Below, piece after piece: positions 11,622-23,030 of a stretch of 64,000 bases of DNA. How positions within the stretch are numbered: the first letter of the stretch is position 1; every line of letters begins with the position of its first letter. The notes below the pieces were generated by a model that did no database searches, was not told the DNA's origin, and saw only the letters and a program-made list of their open reading frames with translations. Source of the DNA: Gari tellinella. Lineage: Eukaryota; Mollusca; Bivalvia; Cardiida; Psammobiidae. Both the position numbers and the translations under genes were made by a program. The DNA lies in contig OV277874.1 in NCBI GenBank assembly GCA_922989275.2, forward strand, positions 20,014,154 through 20,078,153. Reading direction: 5' to 3'.

Positions 11622-11912
11622 ACCATGAGCACTTGTACAGTAAAACCTGGATTATACGACACCTGATCAATCCAGAAACAATGTTTCTCAGACCCATATA
11701 TCGAATGGCATATAATCGAACATTGCTATCTCGAACACGTTTCACTCGAGCGAAGCCGTACTTCTTGTGACGAATTTTCATATCTCAATTTGAAATACGG
11801 ATATGTTACACTTCAGCGAGTTTGAATTATCAAAATTCGGCTGCATATCTAAATTCTGCTTTAACCGGTTTGACCTGCGATAGGAAGGTCCCGTGTTCCA
11901 ATCCTAGCACTG

Positions 11913-12061
11913 GCTCCGAGGTTACAAAGCTTTTGACTTGAATCTAAACTCGTTCCCAAGCATTTGATTGGTCAGATTTAAGCCTAGGCTCAAATCTGAC
12001 CAATCAACTGCTTGGGAACATACTTAGACTCAACTAAAACGCTTTATAACCTCGGAGCCAG
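11913..12061. repeat. Long palindrome
   Basis: TGGCTCCGAGGTTA and TAACCTCGGAGCCA are the outer ends. The inner arms CAGATTTAAGCCTAGG and its near-complement close the fold. About 149 bp in total, probably a foldback MITE. Confidence 0.85.
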
Positions 12062-12207
12062 GTCCAACGTGAATTGCCGACGGTACAACAACTTAACTTA
12101 GTCGACTAAGATTTGAATAGGTGTACTGAGGGGTGGAGACGGGTAAGTTCGAATTTGCTGGGCCTCATTTGTCGACTGCAACATCCAAGAGTCGAAATAG
12201 CTTTTAA

Positions 12208-12412
12208 CCCTTTAAACCCTAAATATCTCTTGTGGGTAGATATTATCCTTTTGGACTCTTCTAGTTCAGGGATTTGGAACCATTCTACTGTTGAATGTTT
12301 TTATATGACAACAAACAACAATGAACTACCAAACAGTGCATACCCTGATCAGAGGGCTCCTACTGGAGCCCTTTGATCAGGGTCTATACTGTTTGCATAT
12401 GTTCTCGGGTGC
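12208..12412. mobile_element. MITE family D copy
   Basis: The hairpin (ACCCTGATCAGAGGGCTCC, its complement, then CTATACTGTTTGC) sits in a decayed frame starting AACCCTTTAAACCCTAA. The right terminus is unclear. Confidence 0.6.
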
Positions 12413-12814
12413 TACCGATAACAAAATCAGTAATGGTTCTATGATGACTTTATATCAATATCAAAGGCAATGGCAATGACAATGACAATAGCAATCTGAA
12501 ATATAAATATTCCAGAGTAATAAATATATATGCCAAGCGGCAACCGTTTCTCGTGCGTTATATCAAAATATGTAAAAGCCGTCACGTGATGTTAGTAGTA
12601 ACGCTGGGTGTAAGTAATGAAGTAAACTGGTTAATTCCCTTCGTGGATTAATTAAAGGACGAGTTTGATTAAAGGATACGGTATATATAATAAGTAGATT
12701 ATAAATGGGTTTAAAGATCAAAAACAACATATCCTGACATTTCATTTAATTGTATAATAACACCCAATAACATATGTAATCAGTAAGCTCTACAGCAGGC
12801 TGTAGGGTTGAAAC

Positions 12815-13041
12815 ACAGGTGCCTGTATTGTATGTTTGTTTTCCCTGTGTATGTAGATCTAGATCGATTTAAAAAAAAAAAAAAAAAAATTAATTTTTTT
12901 GTAGACTACGGTAGACCTTGTATATGTATAATAATTATACACATACAAGGTCTACCGTAGTCTACAATTTTTTTTTTTTTTTTGAAATCGATCTAGATCT
13001 ACATACACAGGGAAAACAAACATACAATACAAGCACCTGTG
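12815..13041. repeat. Near-perfect 227-bp palindrome with poly-A/T tracts
   Basis: Arms run from ACAGGTGCCTGTATTG through GATCTAGATCGATTT and a 17-20 bp A or T tract to a centre near 12931. The arm mismatches I noticed are few, so it is probably recent. Confidence 0.9.
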
Positions 13042-13169
13042 GGTTGAAAGGGTTAAAGAAGCATTTGGCTTCACGTTTGTGCAATATTTTATTCCATAGC
13101 CTGTTTCTAGTTTTGACAGTAATTGCCTTATTGCCTAATGTAATTGTCTATGCTTTTGCTCTGACTGTC

Positions 13170-13441
13170 TACAGTGGAGAAACTGTTATTCTGACGTCAT
13201 TAGTGACGTCATAGAGTGGAGAAACTGTTATTCTTTCCCAATAAACGCGTTTACGCTAAAACTATTATTTGCAGTGCAAACAGTTTGGTGCCAGATCAGA
13301 CGCCAGGCTCCAAACTGTTTGCTACCAAGATAAATATGAAATATCAGAATTGTCCAAAAGTTGATCTTTTCTACGTTTTAGCGCTTTGCGTTTGCGTACG
13401 TTTGCGTTTAAACGGGAAAGAATAACAGATTATCCACTGTA
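13170..13441 (+). mobile_element. MITE family A with duplicated left end
   Basis: The left end occurs twice, separated by TGACGTCATTAGTGACGTCA. The central hairpin has lost one arm (CAGACGCCAGGCTCC). TA at both borders. Confidence 0.85.
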
Positions 13442-14269
13442 CGAGCAATTCACTGATACCAAACATGCTGACGTTCGAAGAGAACAATGATGATATGGAC
13501 GCATATATCGGTTAGGGTAACCAAACGTATTGACAAACAAACAAACAAATTGTGTTAGACACTGGTTCGACGGCAGGTCGGGTAAAACACTGCATCACTT
13601 GTATGCTAGGGCTCTTTAAATAGTATGTCATAGAAGGACGGTTCGACAGGTAAACTGGAATAGTTTACCGATTGGGAAGACTTGTTCCAAATTTTTCGAT
13701 TGGGCCAATTCCGATCTTTGAAATTCTGCCGTCTATTCCGCTTGATATTTGGAAGAGACCGGCAGAGTAGTTTGGGTCCCTACCACTCTACAATAAAGCG
13801 ATGGCGGGCATCACTTATCGGCTGACGTGTGGAAAGTTGTAAACCTTTTTCGGCAGACAAACTCGTTATTTTGGCGAGCTACTCCAATAAAGCCGGGTTT
13901 TCGTTAGGTAAGGGCAAACGCTCCCAACTCATGCGACACCAAGTGACTTTAACAAAGTACGATAATTCAAGAATCATTACTCAATGAAATCTCGCTTATC
14001 GGTTACCTCCCGTAGGTACATTCGGTTTCAAACAATCTCTATTAATAGCGAAATATAAACGGTAAACACATGGTAAACACATGGAATTGCACTTGGTAAA
14101 TAAAAAACACTTGGCAACTACTCTATCTAATAGGGCTAAGGTAATAACCCAGGACTTCAATCAAAGTGATTATTAGCGTGAACCCGAGAACACATAGAAA
14201 AAGCCAGCTGCTTATTTAGGCCATTGGTATATGTATGGAAATGCCTATAGTTTCAAAAGAAGCATTATA
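13442..14269. other. No gene; dispersed repeat segment
   Basis: The stretch at about 13945-14060 (AACAAAGTACGATAATTC ... GGTTACCTCCCG) recurs at 43838-43960 and, inverted, at 39893-40018. Nothing else recognised. Confidence 0.55.
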
Positions 14270-14700
14270 ACTTATGCTTTTTTGCCATTTTCTAATTATT
14301 CACACCTAAAGCATCTATTGTATTTAGTTTGATCAATTTCTTACGGATAGATTTCGAATGAGTGAGTGTTTTCATTGAATTTGGGCCAAAACAATTAAGA
14401 AAAATGCATATACTTCTGGCAAAAAGCTATACACTTTGCATCATACTTTTAATACGCATCGCTTTTTATCTGTTTTAATGTTTTTAATGTGTCAATTACT
14501 ACTTTACAGTATTTCCGAGAACCAACATAATGCATGCCGACTGTTTGCAGAGAATGTCTAAAATATACATTTCAAATGACCATAGATAAAAAAGAACATT
14601 ATAACCTATGTTTATCATTTTAACATATGTTTAAGAACCTATGCAGAAATTTCAATAGAGAATCTACGGAGATTTCATATTGGCGCGCATGTCCTTAAAC
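14270..14700. repeat. Dispersed repeat, copy 1
   Basis: The segment from TATGCTTTTTTGCCATTT to TTGGCGCGCATGTCCTTAA matches 45018-45485 in the same orientation over about 430 bp with scattered changes. Confidence 0.65.
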
Positions 14701-14799
14701 AGCTGCACTGGCCACATGTCTTATCTGTGTAATACTCGTGAACATATATGTATAACTTAGCGCTTAGTCTTATTGTTATCTATTACTGTTAAACCTGTA

Positions 14800-15027
14800 T
14801 ACATTGGAGAAAAAGTTATTCTTTTCCAATAAACGCGTTTGCAAACGGTTTAGATCCTGATCAGACGCCGTGTAACGCGTCGTCTGATTGCCTCATTTTT
14901 AAACTTTGAAACGACATTGCAGACAACACAATTGAAGAAGAAAACAATGACACGGTGAAGTGGTAAAACTCTCACGAAGTTGAAGTGAAAGGGATAAAGG
15001 GGACATAATAACGTCTTATCCACTGTA
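14800..15027 (+). mobile_element. MITE family A, diverged copy
   Basis: Ends ACATTGGAGAAAAAGTTATT and ATAACGTCTTATCCACTGTA. The interior is rearranged, with only half of the core hairpin. Confidence 0.65.
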
Positions 15028-15031
15028 GACG

Positions 15032-15281
15032 TACAGTGGAGAATCTGTTATTCTTTCCCAATAAACGTGTTTACGCTAAATCTATTATTTGCAGTGCAAA
15101 CAGTTTGGAGCCAGATCAGACGCCGGGTAACCCGGCGTCTGATCAGGCTCCAAACTGTTTGCCACCAAGATTAACATGGGATATCAGAATTGTCCAAAAG
15201 TTGTTCTTTTCTACGTTTTAGCGCTTTGCGGTTGCGTACGTTTGCGTTTAAACGGGAAAGAATAACAGATTCTCCACTGTA
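15032..15281 (+). mobile_element. MITE family A copy
   Basis: Intact 250-bp copy bounded by TA, with a complete core hairpin at 15097-15162. It lies 5 bp from the previous copy. Confidence 0.9.
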
Positions 15282-15599
15282 GTCAGGTTTAAAATGTCAG
15301 AATCCTTTTAAGGCGTGTGACTGCTTAATGCATGACAAAAATACAACAGAAAACCACAATAGGAGCTTTCTGCTTTATTTTTGGCATGCATTTAGCTGTA
15401 CTAAATACCGTTATCTCATATTGTCGGGATGGTCATTAAATGCAAGTTTGACTGTAGTTCAATGGGTTGTTTAGCATACTCTAAGTTTATGTTCGTGTAG
15501 ATGGGAAATATAAACAGGCCAATGAAGGTACTTAATGACTAACAGTATGCGTATTGTGACCTTATGTGTGCTTTGATCATCTGTGTGCTAGTATTCTGT
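15282..15599. other. No recognised feature
   Basis: Spacer between a MITE and a palindrome. No exon signal. Confidence 0.4.
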
Positions 15600-15790
15600 G
15601 TGCTATATACACATTTCCAGTTGACAGTGCGATACAGAGTGATGTATTTAGCTCGAGACGTTTTTGGCGGAAAAAGCCGATCTGACGAGCGCCTTGGCGC
15701 GAGTCTGATAGGTTGTTCCGCCAAAAACGTCGAGAGCTAAATGCAACACTCTGTAGCACACTGCCAACTGGTGATGTGTTTATTATATGC
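15600..15790. repeat. Long palindrome
   Basis: Arms GAGACGTTTTTGGCGGAA and TTCCGCCAAAAACGTC enclose a loop containing GCGCCTTGGCGC. The outer arms AGTTGACAGTG and CACTGCCAACT also pair. An open - frame here is accidental. Confidence 0.8.
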
Positions 15791-15949
15791 CTTGAATACA
15801 CACCAGAAACAATTAAATAGTTGTTTAAATCATTTTATAGCCAAAATTTATTAGTTATTTGAAGCAGAACAAGATTTTTTGTTTGCCACAATGAATAACG
15901 CGGCACTTGTACACGTACGTAAATGACGTCACGTTAAATCGAAAGCGAG

Positions 15950-16015
15950 GTCAGAGTAAAATACAAAGTGGCTGATACAAGGTGGCTGATACAGACTCTT
16001 GTATTTTACTGTGCA
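15950..16015. repeat. Small palindrome
   Basis: AGTAAAATACAA and TTGTATTTTACT flank two copies of GTGGCTGATACA. Confidence 0.7.
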
Positions 16016-16070
16016 ACTACACGCGGAAACGCTCGATATCATGCAAAGGCATATAATAAAGCCCTGTTTG

Positions 16071-18630
16071 TGCAATGACTTTCTGTGTGCTATGACCTTC
16101 TGTGTGGTGTGACACTCTGTGTGCTATGACCTTCTGTGTGCTATAACCTTCTGTGTGCTATGGTCTTCTGTGTTTTGTGATATTCTGTGCGCTGTGACAT
16201 CCTGTCTACTGTGACCTTCTGTGAATTGTGACCTTTAGTGTGGATTTTTTTTACCTCTGTTTGATATGGCCTTCTGTATGATATGACCTTCTGTGTGCTG
16301 TGATCTTCTGTGAGTTGTGACATTCTGTATGATATGACCTTCTGTGAGTTGTGACAATATGTATGATAAGATCTTCTGTGAGTTGTGACATTCTGTATGA
16401 TATGACCTTCTGTGAGTTGTGACATTCTGTATGATATGACATTCTGTGAGTTGTGACATTCTGTATGATATGACCTTCTGTGAGTTGTGACATTCTGTAT
16501 GATATGACCTTCAGTGAGTTGTGACATTCTGTGTTTTGGACTTTCCGTGTGCTATGACATTCTGTGCGCTGTGACCTTTTGTGTGTTGTGACATCCTGTG
16601 TGCTATGACATTATGTGCGATTTGACATTCTGTGTGTTCAGCTCTTCTGTTTGCTATGACCTTCTGTATTTTTCGACCTTCTGTGAGTTGTAACCTTCTG
16701 TGTGCTATGACCTTCTGATTGCTGTGACCTTCTGTGTGCTATGATCTTCTGTGTGCTATGATCTTCTGTTTGATATGACATTTTGTGAGTATGACCCTCT
16801 GTGCGCTGTGATATTCCGTCTGCTGTGACCTTTTGTATTGTTCGACCTTCTATATGCTATGATCTTCTGTTTTGTTTGACCTTCTGTGTGTTGTGATCTG
16901 AGTGCCTTGACATTATGTGTGGTGTGACCTTCTGTGCGCTCTGACTTTCTGTGTTTTCGGACCGTCCGTGGGCAATGACCTTCTGTGCTTTTGATCTTTT
17001 GTGTTGTGATCTTCTGTGCGCTTTGATCATCTGTCTTTTGTGACGTGCTGTGTTCTATTACATTATGTGTGCTATAACCTTATGTGTGCAATGGCCTTCT
17101 GTGAGTTGTGCCCTTCTGTGCGTTGTGACATTCTGTGTTGTGTGAGCTTCTGTATGATATGACATTCTGTGAGTTGTCACCATCTATGCGCTCTGGCCGT
17201 TTGTGTGTTGTAACCATATGTGCGCTGTGACCTTCTATGCATTGTAACATTTTGTGTGTTGCGACCTTCTGTTCGATATGACCTTCTGTGCGCTGTGGAT
17301 TTCTTTGTTTTGGGACCTTATGTGTGCTTAAACCTTCTGTATTATACCCTTATATGTGTTGTGACCTTCTGTACGTTGTGGCCTTCTGTGTTTTGTGACT
17401 TTCTGTGCACGACCTTCTGTGTGTTGTGACCTTCTGTGAGTTGTGACCTTCTGTGTTTGGGGAACTCCCTAGTGCTACGACATTCTGTGTTTTGGAACTT
17501 CTGAGTGCTATGACCTTCTGTGCGCTGTGACCTTCTGTGTGTTGTGGCAATCTGTGTACTATGGTATTCTGTGTGCTATGACCTTCTGTGTGCTGTGACC
17601 TCCTGTGAGTGGGTCCTTCTCTGCGCTATGAACTTCTGTTTGTTGTGATCTTCTGTTTTTCATGATCTTCTGTGTGCTATGACCTTCTGTGTGCTATGAC
17701 TTGCTGTGTGCTATGATTTTCTGTGTGCTATGACCTTCTGTTTGCTATTACCTTCTGTGTGCTATGGCTTTCTGTGTGCTATGACTTTCTGTGTGCTATG
17801 ACCTTCTGTTTGCTATGACCTTCTGTGTGCTATGGCTTTCTGTGTGCCATGACCTTCTGTGTGCTATTAACTTCCGTGCGTTGTGACTTTCTGTGCGCTG
17901 TTATCTTCTGTGTTTTTGGACTAATGTGTGTTATGACAATATTTGTGCTATGACCTTATGTGAGTTGTAACCTGTGCGATGTGACACTCTGTGTTTTTGA
18001 CCTTCTTTGACTTTCTTATGCTATGATCTTCTGTGTGTTGTGATTTTCTGTGCGCTGTTAACTTCTGTGTTTTGTGACTGTCTGTGTGTTGTAACCTGCA
18101 TGCTATGAACTTCTGTATGCTTTGACCTACTGTGAGTTGTGCCCTGCTGTGCGATGTGACCTTCTGTCTGATGTGACCTTCTCTGCGCTGTGAAGTTCTC
18201 TGGGTTTTTATCTTCTGTGAGTTGTGACCTTCTGTGTTTTAGGACCTTCTGTGTGCTATGACATTCTGTATGCTATGACCTTATGTTTGTTTTGATCTTC
18301 TGTGTGCTATGACCTTCTGTGTGTTTTGACATTTTGTGAGCTATTAACTTTTGTGTGTTATGACTTTCTGTGTGCTATGATCTTCTGTGTGCCGTGACCT
18401 TCTGTGTGCTGTGACATTTTGTGTGCTGTGGCCTTCTGTGTTTTAAACGTTTGTTTGCTATGACCTTCCATGTGCTGTGACCTTCTGTGTTCCATGACCT
18501 TCTGTGAGCTGTGACCGTCTTTGTTTTTGTACGATCTGTGTGCCATGAAATTCTGTAGGCTGTAACATTATATGTGATGTGACCTACTGTGTGGTGTGAC
18601 TTTTCTTTGGCACTGACCTTCTGTGTGCTA
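16071..18630. repeat. 2.5-kb satellite of a 17-bp unit
   Basis: Degenerate tandem copies of GCTATGACCTTCTGTGT, about 150 units. In places the array is organised in 34-bp pairs alternating GAGTTGTGACATTCTGT and ATGATATGACCTTCTGT (16300-16520). Because 17 is not a multiple of 3, all frames give repetitive pseudo-proteins (HRRSYHTEC type), which I reject as genes. Confidence 0.95.
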
Positions 18631-18888
18631 TGGACATGTTTAATTGTCGTAGGGCGAGGGTTTAGCACATTATTTCATGTTTTATAATTAATAATACAAA
18701 TAACGCACGCCGTTCGAGGCATTACCTCACAAATAAAGCAGTTTACCATTCATACGCTTCAAAATAATTTCATTTTAAATTTGACCGCCATTCGATGTAG
18801 ATTTGACGTCTTTTTGAATTGGTGACATCTGCGCTATTCGATACAATTTTAATATATAATATCTGACATTGATACAGACCCATTTATA

Positions 18889-19252
18889 TACAGTGTTCTC
18901 TCTCTACAACGATACCCAATGGGAGACACATATTGTGTTCGTTGTCCGGAGGGAGTCGCTATAGGGAGGGACATTTGCTTACATTTGCAAACAGCTTGAA
19001 TCCAGATCAGACGCCGCGTAACGCGGCGTCTGATCTGGATTTAAGCTGTTTGTCACTCGCCATTATGTTTATTTTCTGTTAAAATGTCCATTGTGCGACT
19101 TTGAGTTAAACAGCAGACGACAACTTTAAGCAGACGATATTGCAGTAACAGCGTTGGACATAAATTGTATCGTTCAGGGAACTGCGACAAGGGTCGTTGT
19201 AAGGAGGGAGTCGTTGTTGAGAGGGCCGTTGTAGGGAGGGAACGCTGTCTTG
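18889..19252. mobile_element. MITE family C, complete copy
   Basis: Ends ACAGTGTTCTCTCTCTACAA and GTTGTAGGGAGGGAACGCTGT. Hairpin at 18983-19051 (AACAGCTTGAATCCAGATC and its complement). About 360 bp. Confidence 0.8.
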
Positions 19253-19537
19253 CATATGTCTTGCTTTTTCTTCGAAAATATCTCTTATTGATATAGAAGA
19301 CTTCAAGATAGATCTAGATCTATAATAATGATAATTTCTGATATGAATATATTTGGAAATAAAAAGTTTATTTCATGTGTGTTTGGGGAGCAGTCCTTCT
19401 ATTGTCCTTCGTTATCAGGGAAGATATTTTGAACGTCTTCTCTGATACCTCGGGTCAATAGTTTTGACTGTTCTCCAAAGACATGTACAGATGAAAAAAC
19501 TATAAACTGTTTAATGTTAGTATTTTCTCTCCTTCAG

Positions 19538-19580
19538 TTGTACTATATTCTTGGCTGTCTGACACTCTACATCAACCTCA
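19538..19580 (+). CDS. Exon: signal-peptide end of SP-LU-LU-TSP1-TSP1-CTLD gene
   Basis: A 43-nt exon between acceptor TCTCTCCTTCAG and donor GTGAGT. It enters in phase 0 and leaves in phase 1, reading LYYILGCLTLYINL. It is hydrophobic, as expected for the core of a signal peptide. Spliced to 22948 it gives ...YINL-SSGKKCFQC, which puts a plausible cleavage site just before the first LU cysteine. The upstream exon carrying the ATG was not identified. Support is phase and context only, because the exon is too short to recognise by homology. Confidence 0.5.
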
Positions 19581-19604
19581 GTGAGTATCAACAACACGTT
19601 TTAC

Positions 19605-19905
19605 CGTCTATAACCAGCGATTACCGTTTATAACCAGCGATTACTGTCTATAATCAGAAATTACCGTTTATAACCAACGATTACCGTCTATAACCAGCAA
19701 TTACCGTCTATAACCAGCGATTTCTGTCTATAATCAGCAATTGCCGTCTATAATCAGCGATTACCGTCCATAACCGTCAATTGCCGTCTATAATCAGCGA
19801 TTACCGTCCATAACCAGCGATTACCGTCTATAATCAGCGATTACCGTCCATAACCAGCGATTACCGTCTATAATCCGCGATGACTGTCTCTAACCAGCGA
19901 TTCCA
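19605..19905. repeat. 20-bp minisatellite in intron
   Basis: About 15 tandem copies of TTACCGTCTATAACCAGCGA with small changes. It begins 25 bp after the donor at 19581. Confidence 0.95.
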
Positions 19906-19976
19906 ATGAAGTCAATGACTTTACAAATTCCAAACTGTTTTACACGCTTTTCAATACTTCTTAACTCTTTCACTGC

Positions 19977-20268
19977 TACAGTGGAGAATCTGTTATTCTG
20001 ACGTCATTAGTGACGTCATACAGTGGAGAATCTGTTATTCTTTCCCGTTTAAACGCAAACGTACGCAAACGCAAAGCACTAAAACGTAGAAACGTACAAC
20101 CTTTTGACAATTCTGACAATTCATCTTTATTTTGGTGGCAAACAGTTTGGAGCCTGATCAGACGCCGGGTTACCCGGCGTCTGATCTGGTTCCAAACTGT
20201 TTGCACTGCAAATAATAGTTTTAGCGTAAACGCGTTTATTGGGAAAGAATAACAGATTCTCCACTGTA
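19977..20268 (-). mobile_element. MITE family A with duplicated end
   Basis: The left end is doubled around TGACGTCATTAGTGACGTCA. Otherwise a full copy with a core hairpin at 20140-20205. Confidence 0.9.
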
Positions 20269-20276
20269 ACGGTGCC

Positions 20277-20510
20277 AAAAGGCGACTTTGCAAACCGTTT
20301 GGATCCAGATCAGACACCACGTAAAGCGTCGTCTGATTAGGATCCAAACTGTTTGACACTCGTATAGACATTTCTTCAGTCAAAACAGCCCTAGAAATGA
20401 CTTTTAAATCATTGCAGACGACACTACAAATGCAGACGATATTTTAGCGTAAGGGGCTTAAAGCAGAAGATAAAAACTCGGGAGGGAAAGAAAGAGTTAA
20501 GTCAAAATAC
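20277..20510. mobile_element. MITE family B-prime copy
   Basis: Hairpin at 20290-20353 (CAAACCGTTTGGATCCAGAT, GGATCCAAACTGTTTG) with flanks CCAAAAGGCGACTTTG and GCAGACGACA. It abuts the preceding family A copy. Confidence 0.6.
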
Positions 20511-20671
20511 ACTGATAAATTTAAATTTGAGAAATAAAAGTAGACATTTGTTTTAAGTTGATGACGTCATGACTCGCTTACCACATTGCCCCACATATCT
20601 TCAAATGGACAATTCATGTTTCCAATTAAGTCTAGTCCTTTTGCTGAGTGTTTAAGGATTTTAACAACATA

Positions 20672-20928
20672 TACAGGGCTGCCATAAGTTGAAATGAAAA
20701 ATCCTAAGATTTCCAAATTTGCATTTTTCAAGTGCGAGTTTACGAATCGTACCTTTACCCCATAGCCTGTTTCTAGGTTTGTTGACACGTGGCTGCTTAA
20801 AGGAGGCTGGAAGTATAGCAGAATGTGCCTTAAGGCACATTCTGCTTTACAGTCAGCCTGCTTTAAGCTGCCATGTACTAGAAAAAAATCCGAAGATTTA
20901 GGAAAAATCCGGAGAAATGGCAGCCCTG
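20672..20928. mobile_element. MITE family E, complete copy (inverted)
   Basis: Ends CAGGGCTGCCATAAG and AAATGGCAGCCCTG. Core hairpin AGCAGAATGTGCC/GGCACATTCTGC at 20817-20848. Confidence 0.85.
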
Positions 20929-21466
20929 TATATAAAGTAAGTAAGTAAGTAAATATTTTATTATTGTGACATGTGCATAATACAAAATGCTTTAAACAAA
21001 ATATTGTTTAATTAAATACAAACAATTTGCACCCGGCCCAGTGGGCCTATAAGTCACCACCAATTTAAACATAAATGTCTTGAACATGTATTGCAATTAC
21101 GAGCAATGCAAGGTCCTGATAAGAGGGCTCCTGTAGGACGACCCTTTGATCAGGGTGTACACTACTAGTATAGGACAAGTGCACACTACACGTGTACACT
21201 ATTTGGAAATGACGCATATTATAAGCGTCACTAGGGATCATTGGGTTACGTCCAAACTATCCGTATTTAATATTTCAAATGTGATTAACTTTGAAATAGA
21301 GGTAATTTCGACCTCATCGAGAACGAATTCTAGTTATTAGACTGTAATAAAAGAGACGTCTAGAATTTCGGGTTTGTTTATAACTAATTATGGCAATTAT
21401 GATAGCCACCATTGTTGTAAACACTTGCCAAAAGGTTGCGTTCGAGTTGATACTGGGATCGTTACA
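20929..21466. other. Intron stretch with decayed family D hairpin
   Basis: Contains GATAAGAGGGCTCCTGTAGG near 21118-21150, a family D core remnant. No exon recognised. Confidence 0.4.
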
Positions 21467-21801
21467 GTACTGAACTTTATTAAATTAAATTGATAATCGC
21501 AAGCGAATCGCAAGCAAATTGCCATCGAGTTGCCATCGAATCGGGCGCTTCAAAAGACAAATGTTACGTTTGAATATTTTTACACGATTTTTCCGATGCG
21601 GTTGTGACAAAAATGGAATCGAAAATATTAACGAATGCATATTTGCGAATATTTGTAAGATACACCATTCAGGCAAACTTACCCAAGGGTAAAGTTACTA
21701 TTTTGAATCGCAAGCGAATTGCCATCGAATTGCAAGCGAATTGCCATCGAATTGCGAGCGAATCGCAAAAATTGTTAATTTAATAAGGTTCAGTACTGTA
21801 T
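21467..21801. mobile_element. MITE family F copy 2
   Basis: Bounded by ACAGTACTGAACTTTATTAA and TTAATAAGGTTCAGTACTGT, with GCAAGCGAATTGCCATCGAA sub-repeats at both sides. Confidence 0.85.
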
Positions 21802-21939
21802 CAAGCATTTGGTTGGTCAGATTTGATGGGGGGGGGGGGGGTTGCTAAAAATTTGACCAATTAAGTACTTGAGAACGATCTCAAAGGCTCTATTACATGT
21901 ACCTTGGACTCTGGTATTTCGTTGCATTCTCTTTTACGT

Positions 21940-22195
21940 TTTAACCCTTTCCCCCAATAGAAGCGCCTTTTCGCGTATTAAGTTAATTCCTTCACTGAAG
22001 AAAATAGTTCCAATTTTATACAGTCATAAATATGTATTATACAAAATATGTTCTATATTATAGCAGATGAAAGCTTAAAGCAGGCTGAAAGAGAAGCAGA
22101 ATGCGCTTATGTCGCATTCTGCTTTACTCTTAACCTGCTTTAAGTGGACACCTATATTAGATACTAGAAACAGACTATGTGGGAAAGGGTTAAAG
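21940..22195. mobile_element. MITE with family E-like hairpin but different ends
   Basis: Ends TTTTAACCCTTTCCCCC and GTGGGAAAGGGTTAAAG form the TIR. The core AAGCAGAATGCGC/GCGCATTCTGCTT at 22096-22126 is the family E hairpin, so ends and core come from different families. Confidence 0.65.
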
Positions 22196-22384
22196 AGACC
22201 GATCACAAATTTGGCCTGAAATATTTTGTTTTATATATGGATGCCAAGCGCCTATGTAAACATGTAAATATTAGACTAGGAAAACGATTTAGATATATGT
22301 TACAAAATGCATTTGCATAGAAAGGCATTGATATATTCAAATCAACCCTAAGGACGAGTAGAAGAGTACAGTTGACCTAAACTA

Positions 22385-22455
22385 ATAGTGAGGACTCTGA
22401 TTAGAGAGTTCCCGCAGGAGTCCTCTGATCAGGATCTTCACTGTATGTCATTTTC
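22385..22455. mobile_element. Family D hairpin core remnant
   Basis: AGGACTCTGATTAGAGAG and AGTCCTCTGATCAGGATC pair around TTCCCGCAGG. Confidence 0.55.
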
Positions 22456-22524
22456 CAATGTACTTTTGAAATCAATCCTAAATATCGGAATTGGGATAGT
22501 CCATGCAGCTAAAGTTTAAGTAAT

Positions 22525-22630
22525 GAATGAGTTCACTGCCTTACCCCAAGTACAATGGTTAACATCAAACCGTTTTGATCCTGATCGGACACCGTGGCTT
22601 CATTGTTGTGAAGATGACGTCATAGTAGTA
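22525..22630. mobile_element. Family B fragment
   Basis: TTCACTGCCTTACCCCAAG, half a hairpin (CAAACCGTTTTGATCCTGAT) and a terminal TGACGTCATAG. The middle is deleted. Confidence 0.55.
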
Positions 22631-22947
22631 ATTTGTTATAACTAAGTCAATAAAAACATCGATGAAAGCCATGACCAGACTCCAACATAAATTCAATATT
22701 CTTCTTAATATAAAAGCATATTGATCACAGGCTATCGGCCTACCATGTTCAGTCGAAACTCGATAGATTGAATTAATTTAACCTGACCTAATCGGTGTTT
22801 CATATGTTCAATTTCGATAAATTGATCTCGCTTTAAAAGTTGAACATGCCCGTATTTCAAAGTTAAAACGTGGCTAAGCGTTATGGGTATGTTCGAACTA
22901 ACGCAAATTCGAATTATCGATTTTCGACTCTATTTGATTCTCTGTAG

Positions 22948-23030
22948 GCAGCGGAAAGAAATGTTTTCAGTGTAGAGACGTTCCCCACCCAGCTGACTGC
23001 AGAATTACTACAGAATGCCCGGATACTGAC
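22948..23030 (+). CDS. Exon: LU domain 1, part 1
   Basis: An 83-nt exon between acceptor TTCTCTGTAG and donor GTAAGT, phase 1 in and phase 0 out. It reads SGKKCFQCRDVPHPADCRIT then TECPDTD. The spacing C-x2-C-x8-C-x5-C opens an LU (Ly6/uPAR, three-finger) domain and is identical to the exon at 27935. LU domains are small disulphide-rich extracellular folds, secreted or GPI-anchored, that usually bind proteins. The next exons are 24156 and 25360. An open - frame over the same bases is a shadow. Confidence 0.85.

Noticed and set aside
11365..11781. Frames with RRRVTRRLI, SLEPDQTPGN or YSGESVILSRLNAN text, repeated across the window
   Set aside because: These occur inside every family A copy in several frames and both strands. 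They are shadows of the hairpin and ends, not conserved proteins.
16141..18668. Overlapping - strand frames (HRRSYHTEC type) of 60-128 codons
   Set aside because: They are translations of the 17-bp satellite, open only because of the repeat. No start context, splice signal or domain.
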